From NCBI GenBank assembly GCA_007258455.2, contig VDFB02344382.1:1-64000 (forward strand): a stretch of DNA of 64,000 nt, written 5' to 3'. Position 1 is the first letter of the stretch, and every line of letters starts with the position of its first letter. The stretch comes from Sequoia sempervirens (Eukaryota > Streptophyta > Pinopsida > Cupressales > Cupressaceae). The position numbers and the translations under genes were made by a program. The notes under the pieces are model-generated. The model worked only from the letters and a program-made list of their open reading frames with translations. It had not been told where the DNA came from and ran no database searches. Below are positions 1-12,500 of the stretch, in pieces.

Positions 1-2100
1 AAGTTTGTCATCTATCAAGTAGAATATTAGAGAATATATGTATTGTTTTACATTGTATGAGGTAAATTGGCACAAGAGAATCTTAATTACATTGTAGGGA
101 TCACCCTCCTAGGTTTTGCAAAGCCCAAAGTGTAGAGGGAAACTTATTACAACCTTCACCTATTCATTGGTCAATCCATCCAAGTAGCTAACCATTGGAA
201 ATGGAAAAATCCATAGGTTATATATGAGATTAGATTGGTATTTAAAAAACATCAACATATGGTAAGACCACAAGCATGTGGAAGAGGTGAGTAGAACATA
301 TTATATATCTAATTGAGTAGTAATCAACTATACCAAAGAAAAAAGTATTTCTTGCTTGATTTGGGAATAATTGATAAAAAATTGGACCTAATGTGGCCCT
401 GATCTAGTGTTGTGAGGTGTTTTACACATCCACACTAGGTCTTGGACGCTTGCAAACTGAATAAAATGCATCCAACAATGTCTTGTAAAGGTGTTGTAAA
501 GTGTTGTAAAAGACTTTCACACTTCTCTAGACTTAATAGACCTATTATTCCCCTAGTTCAATGTTATAAAATGTATTTAATTGCATTATCACATTAATCT
601 AGAAGGATTGTAAATTAAATTTGGCTTTAATCTAGTGTTGTAATGTGATTTACACATTCACATTGGATGTCATGCCTTTGTAGGCTAAGTGGACCTCATT
701 TTAGTGTTGTAAATTGTATTTAATCACACTTTCACATTGAATTTTGTTTCCTTTGCCTTATCCACCCTTTACATAATCATTAATAGGCCCCTATGACCCC
801 ATATTATGCATCACAAGGCATAATTTGATCAAATACCCAATGAAATCAACATAAGAATTGAAATTACTCATTCTCCAACAACCTAGCTGGCAAATGGGCT
901 CCTCTAGGACTAATTTTCCATTTGTGGCAAATGAGTCCCTGCTAGGTCATACTAATTCACCCAAGGTGGTGAATTAGTCCCGTTTAGGTCATTTTTGGGT
1001 TTTGAGCAGGAAATTTTGATATTTGAGTTTTATTTTTCTTCATGTCGTCCTTAGGGATCTAATTAACAGGTAAATAAGGTGAGTTTCCTATAAATATAGG
1101 TCTCTAAACCCTAATTCATAACACATTCATCTTATTCATCATTTATCTTCTATCTCAAGTTAAGTATGTTAGGGTTTTATCATCTCAAGTCACCAAGATA
1201 GCACTTTTAGACATTCAAGGGTAGATTCTTCATATTGTTGTAGCAATCCAAGATCTATCATGATGGAAAGGTACTAATTCCCTCATTTCATGTTCATACA
1301 TCATCTTATTTCTTCATTTGGTTTAATTACCTAAAAGAGGGATTTGACCAAGGCAAACCCCCATGCCCTAACATCCAACATTTCTCCTTTTCTTCTTGTG
1401 TGTTTACAAATTTAGGAATCTTGAAGGCTTCGAAATCATTGAAGATAAAGTTGCAAAGTTTTTGAAGATATCTCCTTGTTGAACAAGTCAAAATATCAAC
1501 AAAAAAGTCACTTTTAGACCTAGAAATTAAACTGTCAAAGGTAGACACCTATTAGGAACTGAAGTGCAGATCAAGGACTTTAGTTTCCACCTTTGGATTT
1601 TTAGAAATTAAAATTTTGATCGATTCACAATTGAGGGTGAATGAGTCCCACTGTCAATCTTGGAACATGTTTTCTGCAGTTTTGGATACCCATTTGTCCA
1701 AAACAGGCTCCGAAATAGTTTTCCACATCTAGGACTAATTTGCCCAAAATTGTGAATGAGTCCCAGTAGGGAAATTTTTTAGTAACAGCTGCATTTTAGG
1801 AGTCATATCCAGTCTCCAACAAGATCTTAGGTGCAAACTTTTAGTTTCATCCATTTTTGTAACAGTTTGAATTCATTTCTAGGCATTTTTGCATATCACA
1901 ATGTGTTTTCAAACAATCTACATTTCCTTAGTTTCCATTTATTAATCAATATATTTTATCATTTTGTTGCATTTAGGAGATTACATTTAGACACATTTCT
2001 ATCATAATTGCATTAGTTTGAGTGAACCACCATAGTTTTTGGGTCTCTCTCTCTCCTTTTAGGTGAAAAAATCTAAGAGAGCAAGAGAAGTACATAGCAC
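1..2100 (+). repeat. Diverged LTR-like sequence, no gene
   Basis: No coding region is visible. The stretch resembles the 1.7 kb LTRs at 16.2 and 29.7 kb in the order of its parts. It has repeated 'agtgttgtaa...tttacac...cacact' blocks (about 400-730), then paired phrases of the type 'gactaatt...gaatgagtccc' (about 900-1000 and 1735-1770). It also has a 'ttgaccaaggcaaaccccc' phrase near 1345 and a 'gagtgaacc' phrase near 2020. I read it as a distant relative of the same LTR family. Its 5' limit may lie outside the window, and no target-site duplication was found. Confidence 0.4.
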
Positions 2101-4390
2101 CTAAAAATATACAATTCATCAACAATAATGATTAATTAGATAAAGGTAAATTAAGTTTATGGATGAATTATTATTTCAAATTGTAGTATTTAACTAATTA
2201 AAGATGGATTTTGATTGATATGCTTAATAGACATGAATGGTATATGGAATTGGGTGGTCCAACTAATATGGAGTTTATTATTTCCATGGCCTAATCTTAC
2301 TGATATGTTAGACATAAATGGTATGAGGTAATGTACAATGATAATAATTATTTCAAGTAAAAAAGTAGTACCATATAAACCTATTAATACCCCTTTTGTA
2401 AAATCAATTATTGTGAACCCGTGTAACCAAAAAGGTAAGTATTGCCAGCATTTAATGTTGGAGTGATTGTGTTTTAGGGATTAATGCTTGGGGCTATGTG
2501 TTAAGATGTCTTATGGAGGTAGTTAAGAGTGTGAGTAGGAGTTTATGGGTTGCAAACCCTTAATTTAAGTTGAATTTCGGATGCACTCTTTTTTGTGGTT
2601 TCAAAGGGGGTTAAAAATCCTATTTTAAAGTGGTTTCATAGATTTTAAGGTCCTAGGGTTGTTACCTATGGGTTGGGTCCTTAATTATGGCCATATATTG
2701 GGTCATATCCAAGATATGACCCTCATTTATTGACAAAGTACCCCATCCCCCTCTTAATATATATGAAGACTTTTTGGATGGAGTGGAGTACAATCTTTCC
2801 CTTCCAATCTCCCCAAATTTTCTCGCACGCTTGTTGGAGAGTGTTCTTTAAAATTGAATGAGAGAGTAACAAGTGTCACTCACTCATTCAAGAAGATTAA
2901 TGTTACTAACTTCTCCTTTTGGAGAACCCTTATTTGGAGTTTTAAAGAGAAAATGAAAGAAATTTGGAGAGAAAGAAGGAGCTCTCACACATAGATGTGA
3001 TGTTCAAGAAGCATAGGCCTTAGAGATAGTTCTTCCTTTATTATTTCTACCAAGTTATTTTATTGAAAAGATTCGTTGTGTTATTTTTTTTATTTCTTGA
3101 AAAAGTTGAGTCCAATTTTTTTTATTATGTGGGTTGAGAGTTGTTTTGTGAAATAGGTAAATCTAGGAATTATGGATAAATTATTTTGAATTTTCATACC
3201 AAGATTATTTGGTAGTCTTCTTCTTGATCAAGGGTATGTTTAGATCCCACAAGGCTTCATGATGCCATTATGATTGGGTGGAGAGAAAGGCCTTATTCTT
3301 AAGTTGAAATTCTTTATAAATGTTTGAATAAAAAAATGTGGATTTCACCTCTTGTTGTTCTAATTGACGTTTTGATGATAAAATAAAATAAGTGTGGTAT
3401 TTATTTGTAATAAAAATGATGGGCTCTTGTATTTTATATTTAAAGGAAATTATTGAGGTGTGGGTGTAATGCAGAGATCATCATGGAGAAAGCGGGCCCT
3501 TAAAGTACTTCAAAAATCGAGGAAAAATCGAGTTAGGCAGCTTGACTTAAAATTTTGAATAAGTTATCTATATTATTTCAAAATATGTAATAATAGAATC
3601 TGTAGAAAATTGAATCTTAGTTTCTAAACTACTAGGTTTATTTAAAAAATAAAAATCTATTTGGTGAAAATTTTGAAATTTCAATGCAATGAGTACTTAA
3701 ATTCCGAGGGAAAAATAAGAAGTAGGTGTGCAGTACAACCACCTAACCACAATGGAAATGATCATATTTTTTTATAAGGTTTAGATATAAGTATGGAAGC
3801 TCATGTCTTGATGCTTGATGCATATTTTTTGTAATTTTTTCCAAGTAAATAATTAAATATGAATTTTTCCTATTACAACTCTTAAAATATAAAACTTGCA
3901 TGTAGGCCACCTTAACTTGGTAAAAATTCATGGGGAATTTAATTTTTCTTTTTAATCTATGGTAATGTGAAGCATAGAGATGTGATGCATGTTTTAGATT
4001 CAAAATGTTATACCATTTGAAAGCTATAAATGTTTTAAATTAAACCTATCAATCATGACTTTAGTCATAATTCAAATAGAAAATGAATAACAATTATTTA
4101 TTAAATTCAAAGTAAAGCATAATTTATATTGATGGAAAGCTAATAATATCCTTTAAAAAGCCTTTTTGTTTCATCAATTTTGTGTAAAAAAATGGTCGTC
4201 AGCCACATACCCTACAAATACCCATCATATCGCCACTTTTTGGCCCCTCATGATCCTACACATACCCGTGTGTGTTGATAGTGAAAAATATGAGGAATAT
4301 TTAAAATGGGTTCTTGTAAAATATTGAATTTATAATATATATGAAAGTTAGATAAATGGTTTTTTCACCTTTGTATTTGATGAAGAAGAG
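2101..4390. other. Non-coding, LTR/promoter-like; no gene seen
   Basis: No credible reading frame. A TATA-like 'ttaatatatatgaag' lies near 2754-2768, followed by a leader-like stretch containing 'aatgagagagtaacaag'. This suggests part of another LTR. A perfect 10-bp stem with a 3-nt loop sits at 2700-2722. From about 3500 the sequence is AT-rich with nothing recognised. Confidence 0.3.
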
Positions 4391-7300
4391 GTGTATAGCA
4401 GCCCCACCGTCACGAACCCCAAAGGAACTAACAACAACGAAACAATTTTTTTTTTTTTAAAGAATATAATAAACATACTTAAGTATTCCAATAACAATGT
4501 GTTAAGTTACACGACTAGTTCCATTGGGGTACACGAGGTGACATTACTATTCTAACCCATAGCCAAGACAATAGATTAAGCAATAATTAAATAGTTATAT
4601 AAATCCATTCATTCACATAACATCATTTAAAATATCCATTAACTATATCCATATTAATAACATATGTACATATGACAACGAAAGATACTATAAAGATGTG
4701 AAGCAGTGATATTACCACTGATATAACACAACTTAACACAACTATTACAAATGATCGTTCTAGAATAAATACATGGCCTGAATATACATTACATCCAAAT
4801 GATAGTATAGTATAACTGTCTGAACATACATCTCAATAACCACATGTACAATTTACAACATGGTCATCCCAACACACGTGGGAGACAATACATCAATGAT
4901 TACATTACATCCGAAGTATAACATACATCTGGTACAAAGAATTACTAGATCATCAACATCCGCCAAAGAGCCCTGCAATAAAAGATACATCTGCAATAGA
5001 AAGGGAAACCCAACGGGGTGCGAAGCACGTTCCACCCAACCACCCACGTGCTGAGAGTAGACAAGGAAGGGTCCCCGACCAAGCACGCCTAACAAAAAAA
5101 AGACTTACTCCAGATAGACAACTTAACACCAAATACCACAAAGATAACTAAACAAAGATAAATCCAAAAGGCACAACAACAAACCACTTCAGAACATAAC
5201 AACAAGTCACAATCACAACATCAATGAAACTCAAGACATAATATCAAAGACTACTTCCAACAATGACCAAAGACAAATCCATAAATCACTTCCAGAGGAC
5301 TTGAGTAAATCAACACAAATAGAATGTTAGACGAGAGTGTCATCACATGGTTTCACATGGATTATCCTGACAACCTATCACAAGGTGCCGCCTCCATCTC
5401 TACATGGATTCTCCAGACAACCAAGTAAAGGTGCCGCCTCCATCTATGGTTCTCCTGACAGCCTATTTCAAGGCGTCGCTCCATAGGGTTACTCATGCGG
5501 AGTCGTTAACCTTTCGTGAAGACAAGGCAACGACCTTGCCAACCACGGCCTTCTCAGTCCCCTTTAGTCTGTGATAGCACTAACAGGCGGATGAGGCTTC
5601 ACAATTATCTTATTAGTGTTTAATCCCCACCCGTGGTTTATTAATTAGGTTATCACTGATTAATACAACTCTACGTGGGTTACCCTGACAACCCCTTTGT
5701 GCGCCGACCCCCACTAGAGCCACTCTCTCTAAACACTCAACACAAAATATCCAATTACCAAAGGATTGTATCACAAGCAGAACTAAACCAACAATGGATC
5801 AACCGCGAGGCACAACCCTCTCGCCCAAAATCATACATATAACATTCACAAACGGTACAATCCAAATGTACATTAATGTCACATCCAAGGCCAATCATAA
5901 GAACAACATCAAACTACAAGATTGAATATAGATAACAGTATCCACACCTCTGGAAGTCCTAAACACAACCTAGGTTCCTAAACCAGACAAGTTAACTCTA
6001 GGGTTTTCCTGTGAGACATAACCCAATCAAAAGAAAATCACAATAGATTCTATGAAGGCTCAAGAATAAGCAAAAAATGCTACACAATTAATTTCAAACA
6101 TAATAAATTTTGTCAATCAATCAAATCAATTACTTGAGCACTAACACATCATTTATCTCTAATTTTCTCGATTACATTATCACATTGTATTATATAAAAA
6201 CAATATGTAATTATCCACTCTCGAAACATATAAGATCCATTTATATATATATACAATTAAAACAAATATAAAAAATTTATACTTATAGAATCCATTATGA
6301 AAATAATCTTAATTCTACACACACTTATATATTTTAAATTATTAAAAATATATTAAGACTAAAACATTTTTATAAAAATCATTTTACAAAATTTTTTTTT
6401 ACAAAATTTATTAAATATCATTTAGAAAATTACTAAATATATTAATCAATTATATAAAATTATATTATCAACCATATTCGAATTAAATAAAAAATTAAAT
6501 TATTAAACTATTTTATAAAACAATTTTGAATTAAGTCATAATCGAATGATAAAAAAAAAACGAATTTAAAACTCAATAGAAATATATATATATATTAAAT
6601 AATATAAAAACATAAAATAAATCAAATCGCACTAAAATTTAAAAAAACGAATTAAAAAAATAAAAATAAAATAAAATAAAAACAAACAAATAAAATTTTA
6701 AAAGGCCCACATAGAAGCCCGTGCCCTAACATGGCAGTGAGGGGACTGCTGTATGTAGTCCCCACCGGACTGCGCCCAACAGTCTCGACTGCTGTGCGCA
6801 GCCGGTGATGGCTGCGTACAGCAAGCCTCGGGGTCCGTGGGGGTATGGCCTGGGCCGACCTCCCACCTTCCCCAATAAAAAAACAAATATAATTTAATAT
6901 TTATTTATATTTTGATTTTTTAAATACATACTTCCGTCCAAACACACAGGCACAGAAATTTAAACGAATAAATAAACATGTTTTTAAATTAATAATAATA
7001 ATAATAATTTCGTTTTTCTACTATTTATTTCCTTTCATAAAATTTAAAAGAAAACTCTCAATTGCAGATTTCGAGATTTATGGAAATAAATATAATTACT
7101 TTTATATAAATATAAATATATATTTTTATTTTTATTTTTATTATTATTTTTTTTTTTGGAATACTTTCAATTATGGGTATCTGTGCAGTACCTAGAGTAC
7201 ATAGGTCTGCAACTATGAAGATTACAAAATAAAACAAATTATATACAAATAAGGCATATCTTTATTTTTCTATATCAATATATCAATATATATATATATA

Positions 7301-8905
7301 TGCAAAATTTATAACATAATAATATGACATTCAGATTTTCACATTAGATATAAAATAAATCAGACAATTAATTCAATCTACAATAAGGGTAATTTCCATT
7401 TCAACAATAAATTTCACAGTTATATTGAAGAATTTCTGAAATTTCTATTATAGTTTTTCCTACCAACGAGTTCAAGGGTTTTAATCTGAACAAGTTTTCA
7501 AATCACATATCTTCTTTCTATAATTTTTTTTTTTAAAACACAGCAAACAGATATTGTTCAAAGCACAACAGAAATAATAATAAATAATAGAAGAAAACCT
7601 GGAGTCCTTTGTCTGGTGAAGAATCCAGCACAATAATCTTCTTTCGAACGTGGAACCCCTCTACAGCTTATTTTCCAAATTTCTGTCTTTAGCTCATTTC
7701 TCGATCTTCGACCTTCAACGTTCTTCTGTATCTATCTTTTTCTTCCAAAACCACAATAAATTTTTACCCAGAAAAACACCAAACCAAACACGATCTTTCT
7801 TTTATTTTTCTTTTTCCAGATCCCAACACAACAGAACAAAACTTATATGTGAATAATTCTCTCATAAAAATAATAAATCAAAACAAAGAATCAATAAAGC
7901 TCTTCTGCTTTCTTTTCTCAAAAATCCTCCTCTCTTATTGGTCCTTTTCTCAGCTTTTAAAAGCACAACTTATCTACAATTTTAATTAAAATAATTTATT
8001 TAATCAAGGTATTATCCTCACATGATTTTCTAATATGATATTAATAAAAAGATAATATCTAATTATTCTCAACAATATTAATTTAATTTAATTTCTTGCA
8101 CTTTAATTAATTAAATACTTTTTAATTTACAATATATTTAAACTTAACCATTTACTAACTCATAATTAAATCAAAACAACAAAAACAACTTTAATTAATT
8201 ATCTTATCAAATAAGATTAATTAATTAAACACTACCCATAACTCTGGGACAAAAGCAGTCATAACACAGCGACTCACAACAAGCGGCCAGTTGGGGCCAG
8301 GGACCTCAAACCTGCTCCTTTTCAACATTTTACGTTGAGTTCATTTCAATACTGTCTGTAGGTGGAATCGAGACTTATTTCTGCAATCCTGCATCCAAAT
8401 AAACGTCAAGTAGCACATGTATATATATAATCAAACCTCCTATCGTGAGAAGGAATTGCAGTGTAGTAGGGCACTCGTGAGTGAGTGATGCTACACTGTC
8501 CTCCCACCTACTCTATTCTAATAATTACAATATCAAAGATGAACTAACATTTCTAACCAAATTGATCATAAGATAACATGATAACTACTGCATCATAACT
8601 GATTATTAAACCATTGCATTATAAAATAATACTGAATTCAAATAACATGATCACCATAGAATCATCACATCGACATATAAAACATTAATGAACAACTATT
8701 TGAATAAACAATAATCCAATCAACACACAGAGTATCATAAGTCATACTAATAATGTCATATCAAACGATCATGTCCACTAAAGGAATAACATCATCAAAC
8801 TTCAAACCAACCAAATCAAACCATAATAGTATCATCATAGTATCAACGTATCAAGTTAAAGCATAGAAATTAATAAGTCTAAACAGCAAGAGGAGGGGTA
8901 TTACA
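4391..8905 (-). repeat. Probable long LTR, minus orientation
   Basis: No coding region. The right edge reads ...GGGGTATTACA at 8895-8905, so on the minus strand it starts TGTAATACCCC, the usual start of a plant LTR. Inside are a three-unit tandem repeat (5354-5485), a GC-rich island in very AT-rich DNA (about 6700-6875), and a minus-strand CAAT/TATA-like stretch near 7940-7970. The left edge is not fixed. A CCATT target duplication pairing 8906-8910 with 4013-4017 is possible but could be chance. A solo LTR is the simplest reading. Confidence 0.4.
5354..5485. repeat. Three imperfect ~46-bp tandem units
   Basis: Three units share 'catggattctcc-gacaacc' followed by 'aaggtgccgcctccatc'. They begin near 5355, 5402 and 5446; the third is shorter and more diverged ('aaggcgtcgctccat'). 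Confidence 0.6.
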
Positions 8906-10280
8906 CCATTGATACACCCATGGAGCCAGTTCAGAGGCCAATTCAGAGTTTTCCAGAGCCTGAGGTTCAGCCTCATGTTCCATCACCAACACCAGTACAG
9001 TCTCTAGTCCTAATTCACATCAAATTGGACTTAGACTTGCCACCTTGCAACAACTCCTCTACATATTCACTCTCGTCAGAGCCTCTCATTGCTAGTACAG
9101 ATCCTTCTAGTGGCATTAGTCGAGATCAATCTTGGATTGAGGCTCAACTGGGAAGGAAGAGAAGGAAACCATCTTACATCCTTGATCATTTTGATTTTGA
9201 TTAGGTTTACCAGGATGCGCCAGACAAGAGGATTAAGAAACAAATCCATGTGCAAAGGAATGTTGATATGGAGATCGTCATTGATACTATCGTACCTCCA
9301 AAGGGGAAGAGTTTGGATGAGATTGAAGTTCAAGACTTTGAGGTGATTACAATCAACCTTGGTTGAAGCACCCGCCAGACACAGGTTGATCTCCTACAGG
9401 TTGCTACAGACAGCGCAAGGGATAGGATGTTGAAAGACAGAGAAGACAAGGTAGCCCTCAAGGGTGAAATCAAATAGCTTCGTCAGTACATTTCTAGCCT
9501 TGTACATAGGTCAGATGTCACCACTATACTCCCACTGATGCTAGAGCCACCAACAGAACAAGGATAGCTTAATCACCTGGTCGCATACAACAAGCATTTG
9601 GAGGATTGGGAGGAGTTTGTTACTATAGGCCGCTTTGTGCTTGCAGAGTTATACTAGTTGCGGTACAATGCACGTGAACTCCATCTACATCTCCAAGATG
9701 AGGAGCAAGACATGGTGATAGACAGACCTCGAGATGAGATTATGATTGCTCACCTGAGTGTGGCATATGAATCAGTCACAGATGCAGAAGATAAAGAGGC
9801 TATCTACACTTGGAAGACACAGTTGGTTTTCAAGGAAAATATAGAGGAAATGATGGCATCAAAGTTGGTTGAGAGTAGAGAGCACGTCACTAGTGCACTC
9901 TGGTACGTGAGAACTCTCATTTCTCGTATACCATGTCGATATCATTTTGAGGGTGGTGTGTATGTTGAGCTTGTTGACGTTCAGTCAGAGCTCTAGGAAC
10001 TCACTCATGGAATTTTCAGTGGGGAGACTGTTGGCTGTAAGATGAATCAACTTACAGTCATGTTAGTGTTGTTCGATGAAGCAACCAGGAGCAGAGGAGA
10101 ACTTCAGTCCCAGATCACAGCTAGTGAGGACATGCTACATAGACAAAATATACTTCAACATAGTATCAGTGCCCCAGATAGTGACACAGTCAACAACCTC
10201 ATGGAGGGGTTGGTTGCTTGAGATCACGGCCAGTAGACTTCAGTTCCCACCTCTTAGGATAGACTTTAAACATAGGAGTT
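8906..10280 (+). pseudogene. 5'-truncated copy of the unknown ORF family also at 20.5-24.0 kb
   Basis: One forward frame (codons from position 8920) reads through to about 10200 with several in-frame stops, for example after 9201, near 9363, 9475, 9565 and 9655, and at 9994. The first ATG after the LTR edge is at 8920. The product begins with a Pro/Gln-rich linker (8920-9010), then a basic cluster GRKRRKP near 9150 and an acidic/hydrophobic block ending ITINLG near 9363. A long helix-rich tail follows. The same order occurs in the minus-strand frame at 20.5-24.0 kb: Pro-rich linker, PWLISQVSKRKKQM, then TVTKVHLG and a helical tail. I infer distant homology. The family's N-terminal half is missing here, apparently cut by the LTR-like sequence ending at 8905. 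Function unknown. Confidence 0.5.
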
Positions 10281-11160
10281 AAACTTGGCATTACCTTTTC
10301 AAGTTAACTCATTGTCACATCTCATGCATGTCTATTATGGGATTATCTATGTTCACTTGGAGTTATATTTAGGGTTTTCGTTAACTGATGGTAGTGTTCC
10401 AGTTAACTTGCTTTCAATAAGGATGTGCATGCTTGCACATTGTCCATTTTTAGATTAATTGTATCGGTTAACTGATTGTAGCTTTCTAGTTAACTTTATA
10501 GTTTGCTTTATTAGGGTTTAGCAATAAATCTTGCATGCATTGCAAGACTGTAGTTGACTCAAGGTGATTTTAGGGTTCCCTACACCTTTCGATGTCTATA
10601 AATAAGAGATTTTTCTCATTTGTACATAACTTTTGCACGCGATATTAATATATGTTGACCCAGATTTGCCTGTAATATTGTTATTTTGTATATGTTCACT
10701 TTGGTTGGATGATCATTGTTCTTTTGTTCTTGTGATTATAAGCTTATTTCATATTTACACCTCGAAAAGGTGTCGTCACCTCCTTGGGAATTTAGAATTA
10801 AGACTTATCGTTTGGTGTTATTGTGTTAATGCGCTTTGTTTCATGTCTACACCTCGGAAAGGTGTCATCACCTCCTTGGGAAGTTAGAAGTAGAGTTCAT
10901 CGTACTAGTGTTGTTGCCAATAAATTTTCTTTCAGCCTACGCCTCAGAAAGGTGTCGTCACCTCCTTGGAAATCCTGTCTTTGAAGTTATCGTATAATCA
11001 TTCCCGATTCATTTCCTCATGCTTTGATATCTTGAGGGGATTGGATAGTTAACTTACTTAATTTTGAGTTGTAGTTAGGTCCTGTGAAACCAGAAAAACC
11101 TTGGCAGCAATGTTTGAAGTTTATTACAAACCTCGTGCCTCTTTCAGCTGAGAAAAAAAG
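10281..11160 (+). repeat. LTR-like region downstream of the unknown ORF copy
   Basis: No coding region. A TATA-like 'gtctataaataagag' near 10590-10604 is followed by a short leader, the arrangement expected around the U3/R boundary of an LTR read on the plus strand. Repeated 'gttaact' phrases occur at 10300-10500. Three ~89-bp repeats follow (separate entry). The 3' edge meets the minus-strand Gypsy element around 11150; neither LTR end could be placed exactly. Confidence 0.35.
10756..10985 (+). repeat. Three ~89-bp direct repeats with AGGTG/CACCT core
   Basis: Three copies of 'acctc-g-aaaggtgtcgtcacctccttgg' start near 10758, 10847 and 10936. In each, AGGTG and CACCT flank TCGT (TCAT in one copy), giving a short hairpin. 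The sequence between cores is less conserved. Confidence 0.65.
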
Positions 11161-11311
11161 ATAGGAAATAGTTTAGTTTACTTTTCAAGCATTTTTTTCC
11201 ACACAACGAGGGAGATTCCCCTCCTAATTTGAAGAGCACTCATCATGTAGTGTGCATAGTTGTCTGTACCAACTTGCACTCCAGAGGTGTTAGTTGTTAC
11301 GCCAACAATCC

Positions 11312-12470
11312 TCACAATATCAATGTGGTCACAAGCTTCTCCTTGATAGTCTTGAAAGCTTTTTGACATTCCCACGTACAAGAAAAAGTGTTATCTTTAC
11401 TCAAAAAAACAAAATGAGGTGCAAAAATTTTACTAAAATTCTGAATAAAATGCCTATAATATACTACATGTCTTAGAAAGCTATGAACATCCTTTTGAAA
11501 AATAGGAATAGGAAAATCTTGGATTATCTGCACCTTCTTTGGGTCAACCTGAATACCTTTAGCAGAAATATAGTGTTTGAGTACGATACCTTTTGTCATC
11601 AAAATGTGACACTTTTCATGAATCAAATCAAAGACAAATTAGTATATTCACACCATTGTAAAACTTTCTCAATTTATTTTTGTCTTCCTCATAGGTATCA
11701 CCATACACAGTAAAATTATCCATGTAAACTTCAACACAGTCATGAATCAAATCAACAAAAATACTTAGCATCGCCCTTTGGAATGTAGCAGGGGCATTAC
11801 ATAGACCAAAAGGTAAAACATTATAAGAAATTGTTCCCCATGGATAGGTGAAGGTGGTCTTGTCTTGATCCTCAGGCGCAATGTGGATTTGGTTGTACCT
11901 GCTAAATCCATCTAGGAAGGAGAAGAATTTCTTACTTGAAAGTGTATCCAAAAATTGGCCAATAAAAGGTAACAAAAAATGATCCCTTTTAGTTGCCTTG
12001 TTAAGGGCTCTATAATAAACACATATTCTCCATTTACCATTTTTCTTAAGAACTACCACCAAAGGGGAAACCCATTGACTATCAAAAATTGGATATATAA
12101 ATCCTACATTTAATAACTTTTGTAATTCTTCTTTCACAATTTCTCATAAGATTGGGTTTAAACTTCTTTGGGGTTGCCTAACAGGATGAATACCTTCCTT
12201 TATGTAAATGTGGTGTATGCACGTATCTGGATGTATTCCACACATATCTTGATATTCCCATGGAAATGCATTTTTTCGATTTCTTAACATGGAAATTAAA
12301 TCTTTAATTTTTGCATCACTCAAATCTAGATTAATATTTAAAGTACGTCCTAGTAAAATTTCCATAGCTTCAGATTTTGCAAGCAAGTCTATAGCATGTG
12401 CTTGTGAGGTAGATGGTGAAGAAGTGTCAAAGAGCATGAATGGACTATATACACAGTTACGTGGAAGCAA
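11312..12470 (-). pseudogene. Ty3/Gypsy reverse transcriptase, decayed
   Basis: The reading frames 12470-12144, 12137-11628 and 11626-11312 together carry the Gypsy reverse transcriptase. Visible blocks are GFIYPIFDSQWVSPLVVVLK, GKWRICVYYRALNKAT, FLDGFSRYNQIHIAPEDQDK, LPFGLCNAPATFQRAM, and the active-site block VEVYMDNFTVYG. The family normally has Y-x-D-D here; this copy has Y-M-D-N, so one catalytic aspartate is lost (consistent with a G-to-A change). A stop separates the first two pieces near 12144 and a frameshift occurs near 11627. The last piece covers the connection to RNase H (EKLVTTLIL) and then decays. The enzyme would copy element RNA into DNA in virus-like particles; this copy cannot. 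Confidence 0.9.
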
Positions 12471-12500
12471 CTGATGTAATGTAATAAAATAATGTAGTGA

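Noticed and set aside
6698..6886. 62-codon minus-strand frame in the GC-rich island
   Set aside because: Explained by GC content; starts and ends at the island borders and lacks any domain.
4018..8905. 4.9 kb LTR bounded by CCATT duplications
   Set aside because: CCATT before 4018 and after 8905 could be chance in this length, and the left edge has no LTR-like terminus beyond TG.
10756..10985. CRISPR-like array of three repeats
   Set aside because: Only three imperfect ~89-bp units with related spacers in a plant nuclear context; a tandem repeat, not CRISPR.
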